Shown here: in pieces, positions 29,138 to 38,844 of the stretch | How the letters are laid out: the number at the start of each line of letters is the position of its first letter | Position numbering within the stretch: the stretch's first letter is position 1 | Assembly: GCA_946414075.1 (NCBI GenBank) | Contig: CAMKNA010000005.1 | Location: forward strand, 1-64,000 | Reading direction: 5' to 3' | Source of the DNA: an uncultured Fibrobacter sp. | GTDB taxonomy: Bacteria > Fibrobacterota > Fibrobacteria > Fibrobacterales > Fibrobacteraceae | Length of the DNA stretch: 64,000 nucleotides | The notes under the pieces: model-generated | Told to the model about the DNA's origin: nothing | The model's database searches: none | Seen by the model: the letters and a program-made list of their open reading frames with translations, nothing else | Program-made: the position numbers and the translations under genes

Positions 29138-30280
29138 TTATTCACCCCAGTGCCCATTCGAAATCAGCTGGGTATTACGCGTAGTCAACACACCATAGTA
29201 GACCGTCTGGACAGAAGGCAAAATCAGGCTGATCAGGCGATTCCATGTGGCAAGACCAGAAGCGTCCACATAGACAACATCATGGGGATTCAGTTCAAAC
29301 CGCTCTGCCATAGCGAGCGCCATGGCATTCTTGGCGTTCAGGTGGAACACATCGATCCTATCTTCAGAAGTATTGCGAATCACATAAATGCCACGGGATG
29401 TGGCGTTCAAGGCCTGGAGACCACCCGCGGTAGACAAAGCCTCCACAAGGTTCACCTTGCCATTCACCAAGTCTACAAGACCGACATTCTGGACTTCTCC
29501 CATCACATAGGCACGATTCTCGCGCTGGGTCTGAGTCAATGCAGGCACATACAACTGGTCATCCGGTTTCAACAGAATCTTATCCAGGGGAAGTTCCTTC
29601 TTGAAGGCCTCCAGGTAGTTGATATTATAGACCTTGTTTCCACGGCGAAGCTGTATGCCAGCCGGGTCCGCATACTGGTTGAACCCTCCCACTTCGGCGA
29701 TGGCCATGGGAATGGTCATAGGAGCTTCCGAGAAATAGGCGTATCCGGGACTTTTCACTTCTCCAGACACCACGGCCTTGAGACTCTTGTATTCCGAAAC
29801 ACGGACATCCACCTGGGGGTCGTTCAGAATCTTATCGGACAGGCGCTTGGTAATTTCGATTCGGAGTTCCTGGGCAGTAAGACCTGCAGCCTGGAGTTCC
29901 CCGGCATAGGGATAGAACAGTTTACCGTCGGTGGTCACCTTCTGACCGGCAGGTTGGTACTGGCCCATAGGAGAAGTCAGTTCCGGATGCTCCCACACCA
30001 CCACCTGGACCATGTCCAGAGGACCGATGCGGTATTCCAGTTTAGGCAGAGAATCCACTATCAATTCGGACAAGTCACCATAAGACGCCGTCGTATCCCC
30101 ACCGGGAGCAGCCTTGATGTCCGTTCCAAAATCACCATCATCTATGGAATGGAGGTAGATGGAAATGCCGTTATACTCCGAAGAATCGCTCGGAGCATAC
30201 ATACTCATCTGGGGGCCAAAGAAGCAACCATTTAGCACGATAGCAGCTCCGGCCAACAACAATAGTTTCATCTTATTCAT
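29138..30280 (-). CDS. wza: polysaccharide export lipoprotein, Wza-like
   Basis: Wza-type proteins form the outer-membrane channel for capsular or exopolysaccharide. The 380-residue protein has a lipobox (VLNGC, Cys19), then the polysaccharide-export domain (RIGPLDMVQVVVWEHPEL, FYPYAGELQAAGLTAQELR). SLBB-like repeats follow (KAVVSGEVKSPGYAY, RAYVMGEVQNVGLV). The C-terminus has a final hydrophobic segment (LISLILPSVQTVYY) that may be the outer-membrane helix. Start at the ATG at 30280 (MNKMKLL), preceded by CTGGAAAG. No Wzc-type tyrosine autokinase is adjacent, although a phosphatase is. Confidence 0.93.
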   Translation of the reverse strand: MNKMKLLLLAGAAIVLNGCFFGPQMSMYAPSDSSEYNGISIYLHSIDDGDFGTDIKAAPGGDTTASYGDLSELIVDSLPKLEYRIGPLDMVQVVVWEHPELTSPMGQYQPAGQKVTTDGKLFYPYAGELQAAGLTAQELRIEITKRLSDKILNDPQVDVRVSEYKSLKAVVSGEVKSPGYAYFSEAPMTIPMAIAEVGGFNQYADPAGIQLRRGNKVYNINYLEAFKKELPLDKILLKPDDQLYVPALTQTQRENRAYVMGEVQNVGLVDLVNGKVNLVEALSTAGGLQALNATSRGIYVIRNTSEDRIDVFHLNAKNAMALAMAERFELNPHDVVYVDASGLATWNRLISLILPSVQTVYYGVLTTRNTQLISNGHWGE

Positions 30281-30293
30281 AATCTTTCCAGGC

Positions 30294-30740
30294 TTAAGCC
30301 TGCCCTTCACTTTCCTTGATTTTCTTTACCCAATAGGGGGTCAATTTTGAAATAAAATTCCACGCCAAAACAAAGGCGTTTTCGGGCCTACGGTAGGGGT
30401 CCGGAATGTCCACCTGGACGCTTTCGCCATAGCGGAAAACCTTGCCTTCGGTCCAGGGGTACTTGCGTAGGATTTCCTGCTTGTGGCCGTTTTCCATGAC
30501 TAAAATCAGGTCCGCCCACTTGAGGATGTCCATGTTGATTTGCCTTGCATGATGGGCACTCATGTCTACCCCATGTTCCAAAGCAATTTTCTGACTTAAT
30601 TCGTGTGCCGGATGGTCCACAAGGGCTCCAAGCCCTGCGCTCATCACATTAAAGCCTTCACCCAGTTCCTTTTTCAGGAGGTATTCCCCCGTAGGACTGC
30701 GGCAAATGTTTCCGGTGCAAACTACTAGAATATTCTTCAT
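30294..30740 (-). CDS. low-molecular-weight protein-tyrosine phosphatase, Wzb-like
   Basis: The 148-residue enzyme has the active-site loop VCTGNICRSP near residue 8 (Cys and Arg of CX5R) and the general-acid Asp in DIPDPY near residue 115. In capsule gene clusters this enzyme dephosphorylates the Wzc kinase and so sets polymer length. It lies just upstream of wza, in the same order as in Wzb-Wza systems. The kinase partner is not in this window. Confidence 0.94.
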   Translation of the reverse strand: MKNILVVCTGNICRSPTGEYLLKKELGEGFNVMSAGLGALVDHPAHELSQKIALEHGVDMSAHHARQINMDILKWADLILVMENGHKQEILRKYPWTEGKVFRYGESVQVDIPDPYRRPENAFVLAWNFISKLTPYWVKKIKESEGQA

Positions 30741-30761
30741 CGTGTATAATGATAGAAAAAG

Positions 30762-31325
30762 CTACATCTCAAACGCAAAGTCCAAGTCCTTCAGGAGAGG
30801 GTTCTTTGTGTCTTTTTCCGAAAGTAGTGGTTCAAATCCATCGCCAACTGGCCATTTGATACCAATTTCAGGATCGTTCCACATCAAGCCACCTTCGTCT
30901 TTGGGGTCGTAAAGACGGGTGCACTTGTATACAAATGTCGCCGTCTCGCTGAGCACAACGAACCCGTGGGCAAAACCTTCGGGAATGTATAGCTGGTTTT
31001 TCTTTTCTGCAGAAAGTACAACGCCTTCCCACTTGCCGAATGTGGGGCTTCCCTTACGAAGGTCCACCGCCACATCAAAAACTTCTCCTTCGATTACGCG
31101 AACAAGTTTGCCCTGAGGATTCTTCTTTTGAAAGTGCAGCCCGCGAAGTACTCCCTTCTTGCTCCTGGATTCATTGTCTTGCACAAAGACCATGTTCAAA
31201 CCAGCCGCATCGAATTCCGCCTTGTTGTATGTCTCCATGAAGTAGCCGCGCTGATCGCCAAAGACCGTCGGCTCGATGATGGTCACGCCCTCGATAGAAG
31301 TCTTGATGAAATTAAACTTGCCCAT
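30762..31325 (-). CDS. rfbC: dTDP-4-dehydrorhamnose 3,5-epimerase
   Basis: RfbC converts dTDP-4-keto-6-deoxyglucose to its 3,5-epimer in dTDP-rhamnose synthesis. The 187-residue cupin protein has TIIEPTVFGDQRGYFMETYN, VLRGLHFQ with its catalytic His, VFDVAVDLRKGSPTFGKW and IPEGFAHGFVVLSETA. Start at the ATG at 31325 (MGKFNFIKT); the longer frame adds 25 atypical residues. It follows rfbB by eight bases. Confidence 0.96.
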   Translation of the reverse strand: MGKFNFIKTSIEGVTIIEPTVFGDQRGYFMETYNKAEFDAAGLNMVFVQDNESRSKKGVLRGLHFQKKNPQGKLVRVIEGEVFDVAVDLRKGSPTFGKWEGVVLSAEKKNQLYIPEGFAHGFVVLSETATFVYKCTRLYDPKDEGGLMWNDPEIGIKWPVGDGFEPLLSEKDTKNPLLKDLDFAFEM

Positions 31326-31333
31326 TTTATCAA

Positions 31334-32470
31334 TTACCTGTTCTTGTACATCATCTCGTAATACTTTTCGTAGTCCCCGCTGGTGATGTTGTCCAGCCAT
31401 TCCTGGTTGTCCAAGTACCAGCGCACCGTCTTCTCGATGCCTTCTTCGAACTGTAGAGACGGTTCCCAGCCCAATTCCTTCTGGAGCTTGGTGGAATCGA
31501 TGGCGTAGCGGGCGTCGTGACCCAAACGGTCCGTGACATAGGTAATGAGGTTCATGTCCTCGCCTTCGGTTCGGCCCAGGAGCTTGTCCACCGTTTTGAT
31601 GACCACTTTGACGATGTCAATATTCTTCCATTCGTTGAAGCCGCCGATGTTGTATGTCTCGGCAATCTTCCCGTTATGGAAAATCACATCGATAGCGCGG
31701 GCATGGTCTTCCACAAAGAGCCAGTCACGAACATTCTCGCCCTTGCCGTAGACCGGTAGCGGTTTCCTGTGGCGGATGTTGTTGATGAACAGCGGAATCA
31801 ACTTCTCGGGGAACTGGTAGGGACCGTAATTGTTGGAGCAGTTCGTCACGATAGTGGGCAGGCCGTAGGTGTCGTGGAATGCGCGCACGAAATGGTCGGA
31901 ACCCGCCTTACTGGCGGAATACGGGGAATGTGGCGTATACTTGGTGGTCTCGTAGAAGAAGTCGTCACCGTAGGCCAGGTGATGTTCGCTGGAGCTAGCC
32001 GTCGTGGTGAACGGGGGCGTGATGCCTTCCGGATGGTTCATCGCAAGGGCGCCGTAAACTTCGTCGGTGGAAATGTGATAGAAACGCTTGCCTTCGAACT
32101 TCTCGGGGAGACTTTCCCAGTAGAGCTTGGCGGCCTGCAACAGACTCAAAGTGCCCATCACATTGGTCTTGGCGAAGGTGAACGGGTCCTTGATGGAACG
32201 ATCCACATGGCTTTCGGCGGCCAGGTGAATGATACCGTCAACCTGTTCGTCCTGCATGAGTTTGTAGAAGGCGTCAAAGTCGCAAATGTCCATCTTCACG
32301 AACTTGTAGTTCGGTTTGCCTTCGATGTCCTTGAGATTTGCCAGGTTGCCCGCGTAGGTAAGCTTATCGAGATTGATAATCCTGTAGTCCGGGTACTTGT
32401 TCACAAAAAGCCGAACCACATGACTTCCGATAAAGCCTGCCCCACCGGTGATTACGATAGATCGCTTCAT
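31334..32470 (-). CDS. rfbB: dTDP-glucose 4,6-dehydratase
   Basis: This SDR enzyme oxidises and dehydrates dTDP-glucose. The 378-residue protein has GGAGFIGSHVVRLF (NAD-binding), HLAAESHVDRSI, the HISTDEVYG motif with catalytic Asp-Glu, YSASKAGSDHFVRAF (YxxxK) and NCSNNYGPYQFPEKLIP. It starts two bases after rfbA's stop. The C-terminal end lies close to rfbC, so the trio is co-expressed. Confidence 0.97.
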   Translation of the reverse strand: MKRSIVITGGAGFIGSHVVRLFVNKYPDYRIINLDKLTYAGNLANLKDIEGKPNYKFVKMDICDFDAFYKLMQDEQVDGIIHLAAESHVDRSIKDPFTFAKTNVMGTLSLLQAAKLYWESLPEKFEGKRFYHISTDEVYGALAMNHPEGITPPFTTTASSSEHHLAYGDDFFYETTKYTPHSPYSASKAGSDHFVRAFHDTYGLPTIVTNCSNNYGPYQFPEKLIPLFINNIRHRKPLPVYGKGENVRDWLFVEDHARAIDVIFHNGKIAETYNIGGFNEWKNIDIVKVVIKTVDKLLGRTEGEDMNLITYVTDRLGHDARYAIDSTKLQKELGWEPSLQFEEGIEKTVRWYLDNQEWLDNITSGDYEKYYEMMYKNR

Positions 32471-32472
32471 AC

Positions 32473-33360
32473 CTAGTACTTAATCCTTCCTTCGGCAACT
32501 TTGCGCAGATGTTGACCGTAGGGAGATTTGCCATACTTTGCCGCAGATTCTAGAAGTTTTTCCTTGCTAATCCAGCCGTTTCTATAAGCGATTTCCTCGA
32601 CAGCACTAATCTGGATGCCCTGGCGATTCTCCACCATCTTCACGAATTCGCCTGCTTCGATAAGGCTATCCATGGTTCCGGTATCCAGCCAGGCAAACCC
32701 CCGGCCCAGCAGCTTGACATCCAGTTCTCCCTTGTCCAGGTAGGTCTTGTTCAGGTCGGTAATTTCCAGTTCGCCGCGGGCGCTGGGCTTTTGAGATTTC
32801 GCAAATTCCGAAACCCGATTGTCGTAAAAGTACAATCCAGTGACGGCATAGTTGCTCTTGGGATCTTTCGGCTTTTCTTCTACCGAAATAACCTTTCCGG
32901 ATTCGTCAAATTCCACCACACCAAAACGTTCAGGGTCTTCTACATAGTAGCCGAACACACTGGCACGACCATGTTGTTCGGCGTTCTTCACAGCGTCCTT
33001 CAAAAGCCGGCTGAAACCGTTGCCGTAGAAGATATTGTCTCCCAGCACCATGGCACAGCAGTCGTTTCCGATAAATTCTTCGCCCAAGATGAAGGCTTGT
33101 GCAAGCCCATCGGGGCTTGGTTGCACCTTGTAGCTCAGGTTCAACCCCATAGCGGAACCGTCACCAAGCAGTCGCTCGAAATTCGGCAGATCCGTAGGTG
33201 TGGAAATGATGAGGATATCCCGGATGCCCGCAAGCATCAGTGTAGAAAGCGGGTAATAGACCAAGGGTTTGTCGTAAACGGGCAGGAGCTGTTTACTGGT
33301 GACCATGGTCAGCGGGTACAGTCTGGTGCCGGAACCCCCGGCGAGAACGATTCCTTTCAT
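32473..33360 (-). CDS. rfbA: glucose-1-phosphate thymidylyltransferase
   Basis: RfbA activates glucose-1-P to dTDP-glucose. The 295-residue protein has [17 protein letters not shown] at the N-terminus, [29 protein letters not shown] and [21 protein letters not shown]. It is first in the operon, divergent from the helicase gene with a 29-base gap that holds two opposed -10 boxes. rfbD, for the last step of dTDP-rhamnose, is not in this run. Confidence 0.97.
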   Translation of the reverse strand: MKGIVLAGGSGTRLYPLTMVTSKQLLPVYDKPLVYYPLSTLMLAGIRDILIISTPTDLPNFERLLGDGSAMGLNLSYKVQPSPDGLAQAFILGEEFIGNDCCAMVLGDNIFYGNGFSRLLKDAVKNAEQHGRASVFGYYVEDPERFGVVEFDESGKVISVEEKPKDPKSNYAVTGLYFYDNRVSEFAKSQKPSARGELEITDLNKTYLDKGELDVKLLGRGFAWLDTGTMDSLIEAGEFVKMVENRQGIQISAVEEIAYRNGWISKEKLLESAAKYGKSPYGQHLRKVAEGRIKY

Positions 33361-33365
33361 AAAGG

Positions 33366-33373
33366 ATAAAATA
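33366..33373 (-). promoter_or_regulatory. TATTTTAT -10 box for the polysaccharide operon
   Basis: On the minus strand TATTTTAT lies five bases before the rfbA ATG at 33360. It is a partial match to TAnnTTTG. Confidence 0.4.
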
Positions 33374-33375
33374 GC

Positions 33376-33383
33376 TATCTTTT
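33376..33383 (+). promoter_or_regulatory. TATCTTTT box, 6 nt before the helicase start
   Basis: TATCTTTT ends six bases before the ATG at 33390. The box and its opposite partner are packed in a 29-base intergenic gap. Confidence 0.45.
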
Positions 33384-33389
33384 GGTCCC

Positions 33390-36008
33390 ATGAGCGAGCA
33401 GAACAAGCCTACTCTCAAGGATTTCATCGCAAAACTCGCTGCAAACGCAGCGAAAAGTAACGGTGCGCCTGCTTCCGAAGACATTCTGGAAGCTTTTATA
33501 GAGTGGGCGGAGTCCCGCGGGACGGTACTTTACCCGGCCCAAGAAGAAGCTATTCTCGAGCTTTTGGACGGCAAGAATGTTATCTTGAATACGCCCACGG
33601 GTTCTGGAAAATCCATGGTGGCCCTGGCGCTCCATTTCGACAGCTTGGTACATGGCCGCAAGAGCGTCTACACATGCCCCATTAAGGCCCTGGTCAATGA
33701 AAAGTGGATGGCCCTCTGCAAGGAATTCGGACCCGAAAATGTAGGGCTTTCTACAGGGGACGCAACCGTCAACCACGACGCCCCTATCCTCTGCTGCACT
33801 GCTGAAATTTTAAGCAACATGTCCCTTTGCGAAGGCGAAAAGCTTGCGATTACCGATGTGGTGATGGACGAGTTCCATTACTACTCCGACAGGGAGCGCG
33901 GCGTGGCCTGGCAGATCCCGCTCCTGACCCTTCCGCAGAGCAGATTCCTGCTGATGAGTGCCACCATTGGCGCCACGGAATTCTTCGAACGGGAAATGAC
34001 AAAGCGGACGGGCAGGGAATCGGTGACGGTGCGTTCGTCCCAGCGGCCCGTTCCCCTGGATTTCAGCTACAGCACTACCGAAATTTCCACCGAAGTTCAG
34101 AAATTGGTGAACGAAGGCAAGGCCCCCGTCTATGTTGTCCATTTTACCCAAGCCGCTGCCGCTACCAACGCCCAGAACTTCATGAGCCTGGACCTTTGCA
34201 CCAAAGAAGAAAAGCAGGCCATAAACGAGGCCATCAAGGAGGTCCGTTTCAGCAGCCCCTACGGTCCCGAAGTCAAGCGCTGGCTCAAGCAGGGCATCGG
34301 GCTTCACCATGCCGGGCTTTTGCCCAAGTACCGAATCCTCTGCGAAAAGCTGGCCCAAAAAGGCCTGCTGAAGGTGATTTGCGGAACCGACACTCTTGGC
34401 GTCGGCGTGAATGTTCCCATTCGCACCGTTCTTTTTACGCAACTCTGCAAGTACAGCGGCGACAAGACCGCAATTTTAACCGCTCGGGACTTCCACCAGA
34501 TTGCAGGCCGCGCCGGCCGAAAGGGTTTCGACATCATCGGCTACGTGGTGGCACAGGCTCCCGAGCATGTCATCGAGAACCTAAAACTAGAAGCCAAGAG
34601 CCGCCAGACCGGCAAGAAATTCCAGAAGCGTAAGCCTCCCGAACACGGCTACGTTCCCTTCGATGAAAGCACATATAAGCGCCTGATTGCCGCCGCTCCC
34701 GAGCCTCTCACCTCAAGCTTCCGCGTAGACCACGGGATGCTCCTGAACATCTTGAGCCGAGAAACCGACGGCTGCCGCGCCATGCGGAACCTGCTCAAGG
34801 ACTGTCATGAAAGCGCCGCCAACAAGAAACTGCTGCAACATCGGTCATTCCAGCTGTTCCGAAGCCTTGTGGAAAAGAAAATCGTGGAGTTCGTAAAACC
34901 TGTGGCTCCCGGTTACAGCCACCTACGGGTCAATTTGGATTTGCAAGATGACTTTGCCATGAACCAGCCCCTTTCGCTGTACCTGGTGGATACCTTGCCG
35001 AAACTGGACAGGGAAAGTCCCGAATACGCTTTGAATGTAATAACCCTGTGCGAATCCATCGTGGAAAATCCCGACGCAATACTGCGCATCCAGCAGAACA
35101 AGGCCCGGAATGCCCGCCTAGACGAGCTCAAAGCCCAGGGCATGGAATTCAACCAGCGCATGGAAGAAATCGAGAAGGTGGAATACCCCAAGCCCCTGCG
35201 AGATTTTATCTACGACACCTATAACGCCTTTGCCGAAGTCCACCCGTGGGTAGATGTGAATGTAGAGCCCAAGAGCATTGTCCGCGAGATGTTCGAAAAC
35301 TTCAGCACCTTTAGCGGCTATGTGAAGCAGTACGGCCTGCAGCGTATGGAAGCAATTCTGCTCCGCCATCTGAACTACGTGTACAAGGTTTTGAGCCAGA
35401 CCGTTCCCGACGGCTACAAGAACGATGAACTTCACGAAATGGAAGACTACCTGGGCGACATGATCCGTCGTACCGACTCGAGCCTTTTGGAAGAATGGGA
35501 AAAGATGGCCCATCCCGAAGACTACCAGAAGCGCCTGGAAGCAGGCCTTACCGAAGACGAGGCCGAAAAGGCCTTCGGTGCCGATAAGGCCGCCGCCGAC
35601 ATCACCTACGACAAGAAACGCTTCTTGGGAATGGTGCGCCAGCGCATCTTCCAGATTATGGGGAGCCTTGCCAAGCAGGACTTTGCTGCGGTTCTGGACA
35701 GCTTGGCCGACGACCTTGCCGAAGGAGAGATGCTTACAGACGGTACGGGAAAACCCTGGACCGAAAATTCCCTGATGGAAATTATGGCCGCCTATACCGC
35801 CGAACACCACCGGTTCCGCCTGGACAACGAAGGCCGCTCGCTACGCCACACCATCGTCACCTACGAGAGCAACATCATGCATGTGCAGCAGATGCTCCAG
35901 GACGAAGAGGATTTCAACGACTGGAGTATCGATTTCGAACTGAATTTAGTTGATTGTGGTGAAGCTGGCGTGCCCCTCTTAAAGATGACCCGAATCGGGG
36001 AAGCGTAA
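33390..36008 (+). CDS. DEAD/DEAH-box helicase with DUF3516-type C-terminus
   Basis: The 872-residue superfamily 2 helicase has a Q-type N-terminus ([13 protein letters not shown]), Walker [15 protein letters not shown] near residue 70 and the DEAH-like box VVMDEFHYY near 160. LLMSATIG follows, and the helicase C motifs are [21 protein letters not shown] and [13 protein letters not shown] 450-residue C-terminal region follows, of the type called DUF3516, as in Ski2-like bacterial helicases. RNA or DNA substrate cannot be told. It is transcribed alone; a GT-rich stretch follows the stop. Confidence 0.92.
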   Translation: MSEQNKPTLKDFIAKLAANAAKSNGAPASEDILEAFIEWAESRGTVLYPAQEEAILELLDGKNVILNTPTGSGKSMVALALHFDSLVHGRKSVYTCPIKALVNEKWMALCKEFGPENVGLSTGDATVNHDAPILCCTAEILSNMSLCEGEKLAITDVVMDEFHYYSDRERGVAWQIPLLTLPQSRFLLMSATIGATEFFEREMTKRTGRESVTVRSSQRPVPLDFSYSTTEISTEVQKLVNEGKAPVYVVHFTQAAAATNAQNFMSLDLCTKEEKQAINEAIKEVRFSSPYGPEVKRWLKQGIGLHHAGLLPKYRILCEKLAQKGLLKVICGTDTLGVGVNVPIRTVLFTQLCKYSGDKTAILTARDFHQIAGRAGRKGFDIIGYVVAQAPEHVIENLKLEAKSRQTGKKFQKRKPPEHGYVPFDESTYKRLIAAAPEPLTSSFRVDHGMLLNILSRETDGCRAMRNLLKDCHESAANKKLLQHRSFQLFRSLVEKKIVEFVKPVAPGYSHLRVNLDLQDDFAMNQPLSLYLVDTLPKLDRESPEYALNVITLCESIVENPDAILRIQQNKARNARLDELKAQGMEFNQRMEEIEKVEYPKPLRDFIYDTYNAFAEVHPWVDVNVEPKSIVREMFENFSTFSGYVKQYGLQRMEAILLRHLNYVYKVLSQTVPDGYKNDELHEMEDYLGDMIRRTDSSLLEEWEKMAHPEDYQKRLEAGLTEDEAEKAFGADKAAADITYDKKRFLGMVRQRIFQIMGSLAKQDFAAVLDSLADDLAEGEMLTDGTGKPWTENSLMEIMAAYTAEHHRFRLDNEGRSLRHTIVTYESNIMHVQQMLQDEEDFNDWSIDFELNLVDCGEAGVPLLKMTRIGEA

Positions 36009-36079
36009 TCAGTGTGGAATGTGTGGTGTGGGGTGTGGAATTTATATTTTTGAAGTGAGCTGTTTTTAGGAGAAAGTAC

Positions 36080-36613
36080 ATGCGCCTGTTTGCCTTTTTA
36101 ATTGCCTTTGCCGTTGCCATGCCCTTTGCCTACGATGGCGACATGGACATCTACCACGAAGTCAAGGAAGAACTGTCCCTTGTTCGGGACGGTTACCTTA
36201 CCGCCCTGAACATGGCTATGGACGATGCCAACGAAGGGGATCCCGACGGTTGGTTCAAGGCCCGCGACAACGGGGAATGCGCCGATTGGGACGACCTGGA
36301 ATATGCGGGCCCAGAACTGGAGCATTTCAAGCTCACCGAGATTCCCTACGGGTTCCAGTTCAAAGGCCGTCACGGCGCCTATGTTATGGATGTGAAAATC
36401 AGGGTGGTCACTCGTGATTCCGACGTCTTCTACGACATCCAGTACCAGAAGGGCACAAACGCCCCGGCCAAAGAGGTCATTGAAGAAATTTTCAAGAACG
36501 ACCGCAAGGTCTTCTACAAGGCGAACTCCCCCTGTCCCCGTGAAGCCGTTACCTGCGTAGGCGAGTACAGCAAGGGTACTCTCGGGACTCTAAAAAAGAA
36601 GAAGTCTAAGTAG
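36080..36613 (+). CDS. secreted hypothetical protein
   Basis: The 177-residue protein has a short Sec signal (MRLFAFLIAFAVAMPFAYDG). The mature part is acidic near the front (YHEVKEELS, MDDANEGDPDGW). It has Cys in NGECADW and a CPREAVTC pair, and ends in a lysine run (KKKKSK). A good ribosome site (TAGGAGAAAG) lies before the ATG. It lies six bases before the AlkD-like gene and probably shares the transcript. No family is recognised. Confidence 0.7.
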   Translation: MRLFAFLIAFAVAMPFAYDGDMDIYHEVKEELSLVRDGYLTALNMAMDDANEGDPDGWFKARDNGECADWDDLEYAGPELEHFKLTEIPYGFQFKGRHGAYVMDVKIRVVTRDSDVFYDIQYQKGTNAPAKEVIEEIFKNDRKVFYKANSPCPREAVTCVGEYSKGTLGTLKKKKSK

Positions 36614-36619
36614 GCCTTT

Positions 36620-37366
36620 ATGAAACGATTGCCTGCCAAAGGGTCTTCGGTAGAATGCCGGATTCAGGAGGCCTTGTTTCACGCTCAGGACCTGAAGTTT
36701 AAGGCCTTCCACAGCAGGCTGATCCCTACAATTCCTGCAGATACAGTCATCGGCGTGCGGACTCCGGAACTGCGCCGTATCGCAAAGGAATTCGGCTCTA
36801 ACCCAGACATCAAAAATTTCCTGGAAAAGCTCCCGCACAAGTATTACGACGAGAACCAGGTTCATTCCTTTATCCTGTCGGGCATCAAGAACTTTGACGA
36901 ATGCGTTGAGCAGGTAGAAAAATTCCTGCCCTATGTGGACAACTGGGCTACCTGTGACCAGCTGAGGCCCAAAGTGTTGGGGAATACGGCAGAACACCGT
37001 GAGCGTCTGCTGAAATCGGTGAAGTTTTGGATGCAGGGCAAACTGGTCTCTGGTAAGCGGGTTCAGGACGACACCTATGTGGTGCGCTTTGGAATCGAGA
37101 TGTTGATGACTTACTTTTTGGATAAGGATTTCGATCCGGCCTACCTGAAAAAAGTCGCCGCCATCCGCCGTGAAGATTACTATGTGAAGATGATGGTGGC
37201 CTGGTATTTTGCCACGGCACTAGCCAAGCAGTACGAGACTACCTTGCCCTTTATTCAGGGCCGAAAGCTTGAGCCCTGGACCCACAACAAGGCAATTCAG
37301 AAGGCCATCGAAAGCTACAGGATTACCCCCGAACAAAAGACGTACCTAAAAACGCTGAAAGTGTAG
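36620..37366 (+). CDS. AlkD-like DNA alkylation repair / HEAT-repeat protein
   Basis: The 248-residue protein has the helical repeat pattern and conserved blocks of the DNA alkylation repair family (PADTVIGVRTPELRRIAKEF near residue 35, YVDNWATCDQL near 110, FGIEMLMTYFLD, VKMMVAWYFATALAKQYE). The family includes AlkD-type glycosylases for bulky alkyl bases and relatives without proven activity. Asp of VDNWATCD is at the usual catalytic position. It follows the secreted protein by six bases. Confidence 0.88.
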   Translation: MKRLPAKGSSVECRIQEALFHAQDLKFKAFHSRLIPTIPADTVIGVRTPELRRIAKEFGSNPDIKNFLEKLPHKYYDENQVHSFILSGIKNFDECVEQVEKFLPYVDNWATCDQLRPKVLGNTAEHRERLLKSVKFWMQGKLVSGKRVQDDTYVVRFGIEMLMTYFLDKDFDPAYLKKVAAIRREDYYVKMMVAWYFATALAKQYETTLPFIQGRKLEPWTHNKAIQKAIESYRITPEQKTYLKTLKV

Positions 37367-37378
37367 ACGGTAATGTCA

Positions 37379-37519
37379 TTGCGCAGAGCGCATGACTGCA
37401 TCGGCTCGGCAATAGAACACGCAAGCGGTTCTGCTGCTCTCGCCTCGCGTGTCATTGCGAGCGTAGCGAAGTAATCTCTATCTCGGCTTTTGTCATGTCC
37501 CGCTTGACGGGGCATCTCC
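37379..37519. repeat. array of three related GTCAT-headed palindromic repeats
   Basis: The gap between the AlkD-like gene and the NERD gene holds three short units. Each begins GTCAT: GTCATTGCG-CAGAGCGC-ATGACTG, GTCATTGCG-AGCGTAGCG-AAGTAATCTC, and (37492-37519) GTCATGTCC-CGCTTGACG-GGGCATCTCC. The last is the inverted counterpart of the unit at 40458-40485. Such units are typical of dispersed intergenic repeats. No promoter or terminator is obvious. Confidence 0.6.
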
Positions 37520-37569
37520 TATTGAAGTACGGTCGGTGACACCAAGAGTTGTCTGTTTCCAAGCTTGTA

Positions 37570-38844
37570 TTACAGACGATGTTTATCAGAGTAAAGGGAC
37601 TCTAATTTTTTGCATATCTCATTTTGTAGTTGTTCGGAGATTTTTCGCTTATTTGGAATGTTTCCCAATTCATCAGATAGGTATTGAATTCGCCAAATGG
37701 GAACACTAGGTTTATCTTCGAGACAGATTATATCCGCATTTGCCATAACAACCCTTGGCTCTACCCATTTTTTTTCTTTATTCCTGCAAAAATCAGCTTC
37801 CAAATAATCCGCTAGTCGCGCAGCATTTCTTTTTGCCTGGTTGGTCGGATCATCCTTAAGTTTATGTCGTTTTTTTCCTTTATAGTAGAACCAATCCTCT
37901 TGTACATTTTCATACTTACCATTATAGGTTTTTACTTCAAACACAAAAACACCTTGTGGAGAAACCCAAATTATGTCTATATCCTCTTTTTGACCAGGCA
38001 ATACGCAGTTTCTGAATATGTGACTCGAACCGTCTAGAGCCTCGCGCATAATATCTACAACTTTATCTTCTCCATCTCTTCCCTGCTTATGATTCTTTAT
38101 GGACGAGTCATACTTGTCTATTTTCTTTTCAAGTGTCTGTGTTATAATGAAATTAATAATGGATAAGATAATGACGATAAAGGTGACAATGAAAGCCAAT
38201 CCAATAAACTTTGTTTCTAGTATAAATTTAATAAGAGTGGGAATTGCGCCAATGACTCCCATATATATAAAATCAGCAATTAATAGAATTGCGCATATAG
38301 CGAGAATCGCTCCAACAAATATTCCCTTCTTAAAAGAAATTATTTCAACCTGTTCCTCCATGAAACTTCGATTTGCAGTCACTTTAAGTGCACCTTTTGT
38401 TTCATTTGCCCGATTGTTTTCAATACCTAATTGGTAGGTGAGTATAATGCGCGAAGCCTCGCGAACTTGTTCATCCCAGGCTTTTTCTAAGGCATAGGCT
38501 AAATCCCGTTTGGTTATATCCCGATTGTCCGCGAGTTCGCCCATTGTTTGTCCTGTTTTGCCTAAATATTTGCTAAATGGCCAAACAACAGCTCTGGCTT
38601 CATCTATGTTTCTTGGTAGTTTCCCCTTTTCAATAAAATTTTTCGTACTCTTTTGTTTTTGTGCTAAAAATACTTTGCAAGCCTCTTTAATAGCAGGGTC
38701 ATATGCATTATGTGCGCCCCATTCTAAACGTCGTATGTTTAGAAATCCATTATCAAAAAGTTCGCCCATAGGCCTGTAATTGTTCTTAAGCCAATAGACG
38801 CCGCGTGCGCGTTCTAATGTCATAAATGAATTGGGGTTTAGCAT
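37570..38844 (-). CDS. membrane NERD-domain nuclease-like protein with duplicated N-terminal module
   Basis: The 424-residue protein has three parts. First is an N-terminal region (about 10-150) with two copies of a module. The copies are related to each other in WLKNNYRPMGELFDN...AYDPAIKEACKVFL and the later KTGQTMGELADN...AWDEQVREASRIIL. Second are two membrane helices (about 180-215 and 225-250). Third is a cytoplasmic NERD domain near 275-370 with DIDIIWVSPQGVFVFEVKTYNG, which keeps the Asp and ExK of a PD-(D/E)xK-like site. NERD proteins are nuclease-related and some are associated with DNA processing or defence. The start at 38844 overlaps the upstream stop as TAATG. The gene is AT-rich against its neighbours. 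Confidence 0.82.
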   Translation of the reverse strand: MLNPNSFMTLERARGVYWLKNNYRPMGELFDNGFLNIRRLEWGAHNAYDPAIKEACKVFLAQKQKSTKNFIEKGKLPRNIDEARAVVWPFSKYLGKTGQTMGELADNRDITKRDLAYALEKAWDEQVREASRIILTYQLGIENNRANETKGALKVTANRSFMEEQVEIISFKKGIFVGAILAICAILLIADFIYMGVIGAIPTLIKFILETKFIGLAFIVTFIVIILSIINFIITQTLEKKIDKYDSSIKNHKQGRDGEDKVVDIMREALDGSSHIFRNCVLPGQKEDIDIIWVSPQGVFVFEVKTYNGKYENVQEDWFYYKGKKRHKLKDDPTNQAKRNAARLADYLEADFCRNKEKKWVEPRVVMANADIICLEDKPSVPIWRIQYLSDELGNIPNKRKISEQLQNEICKKLESLYSDKHRL

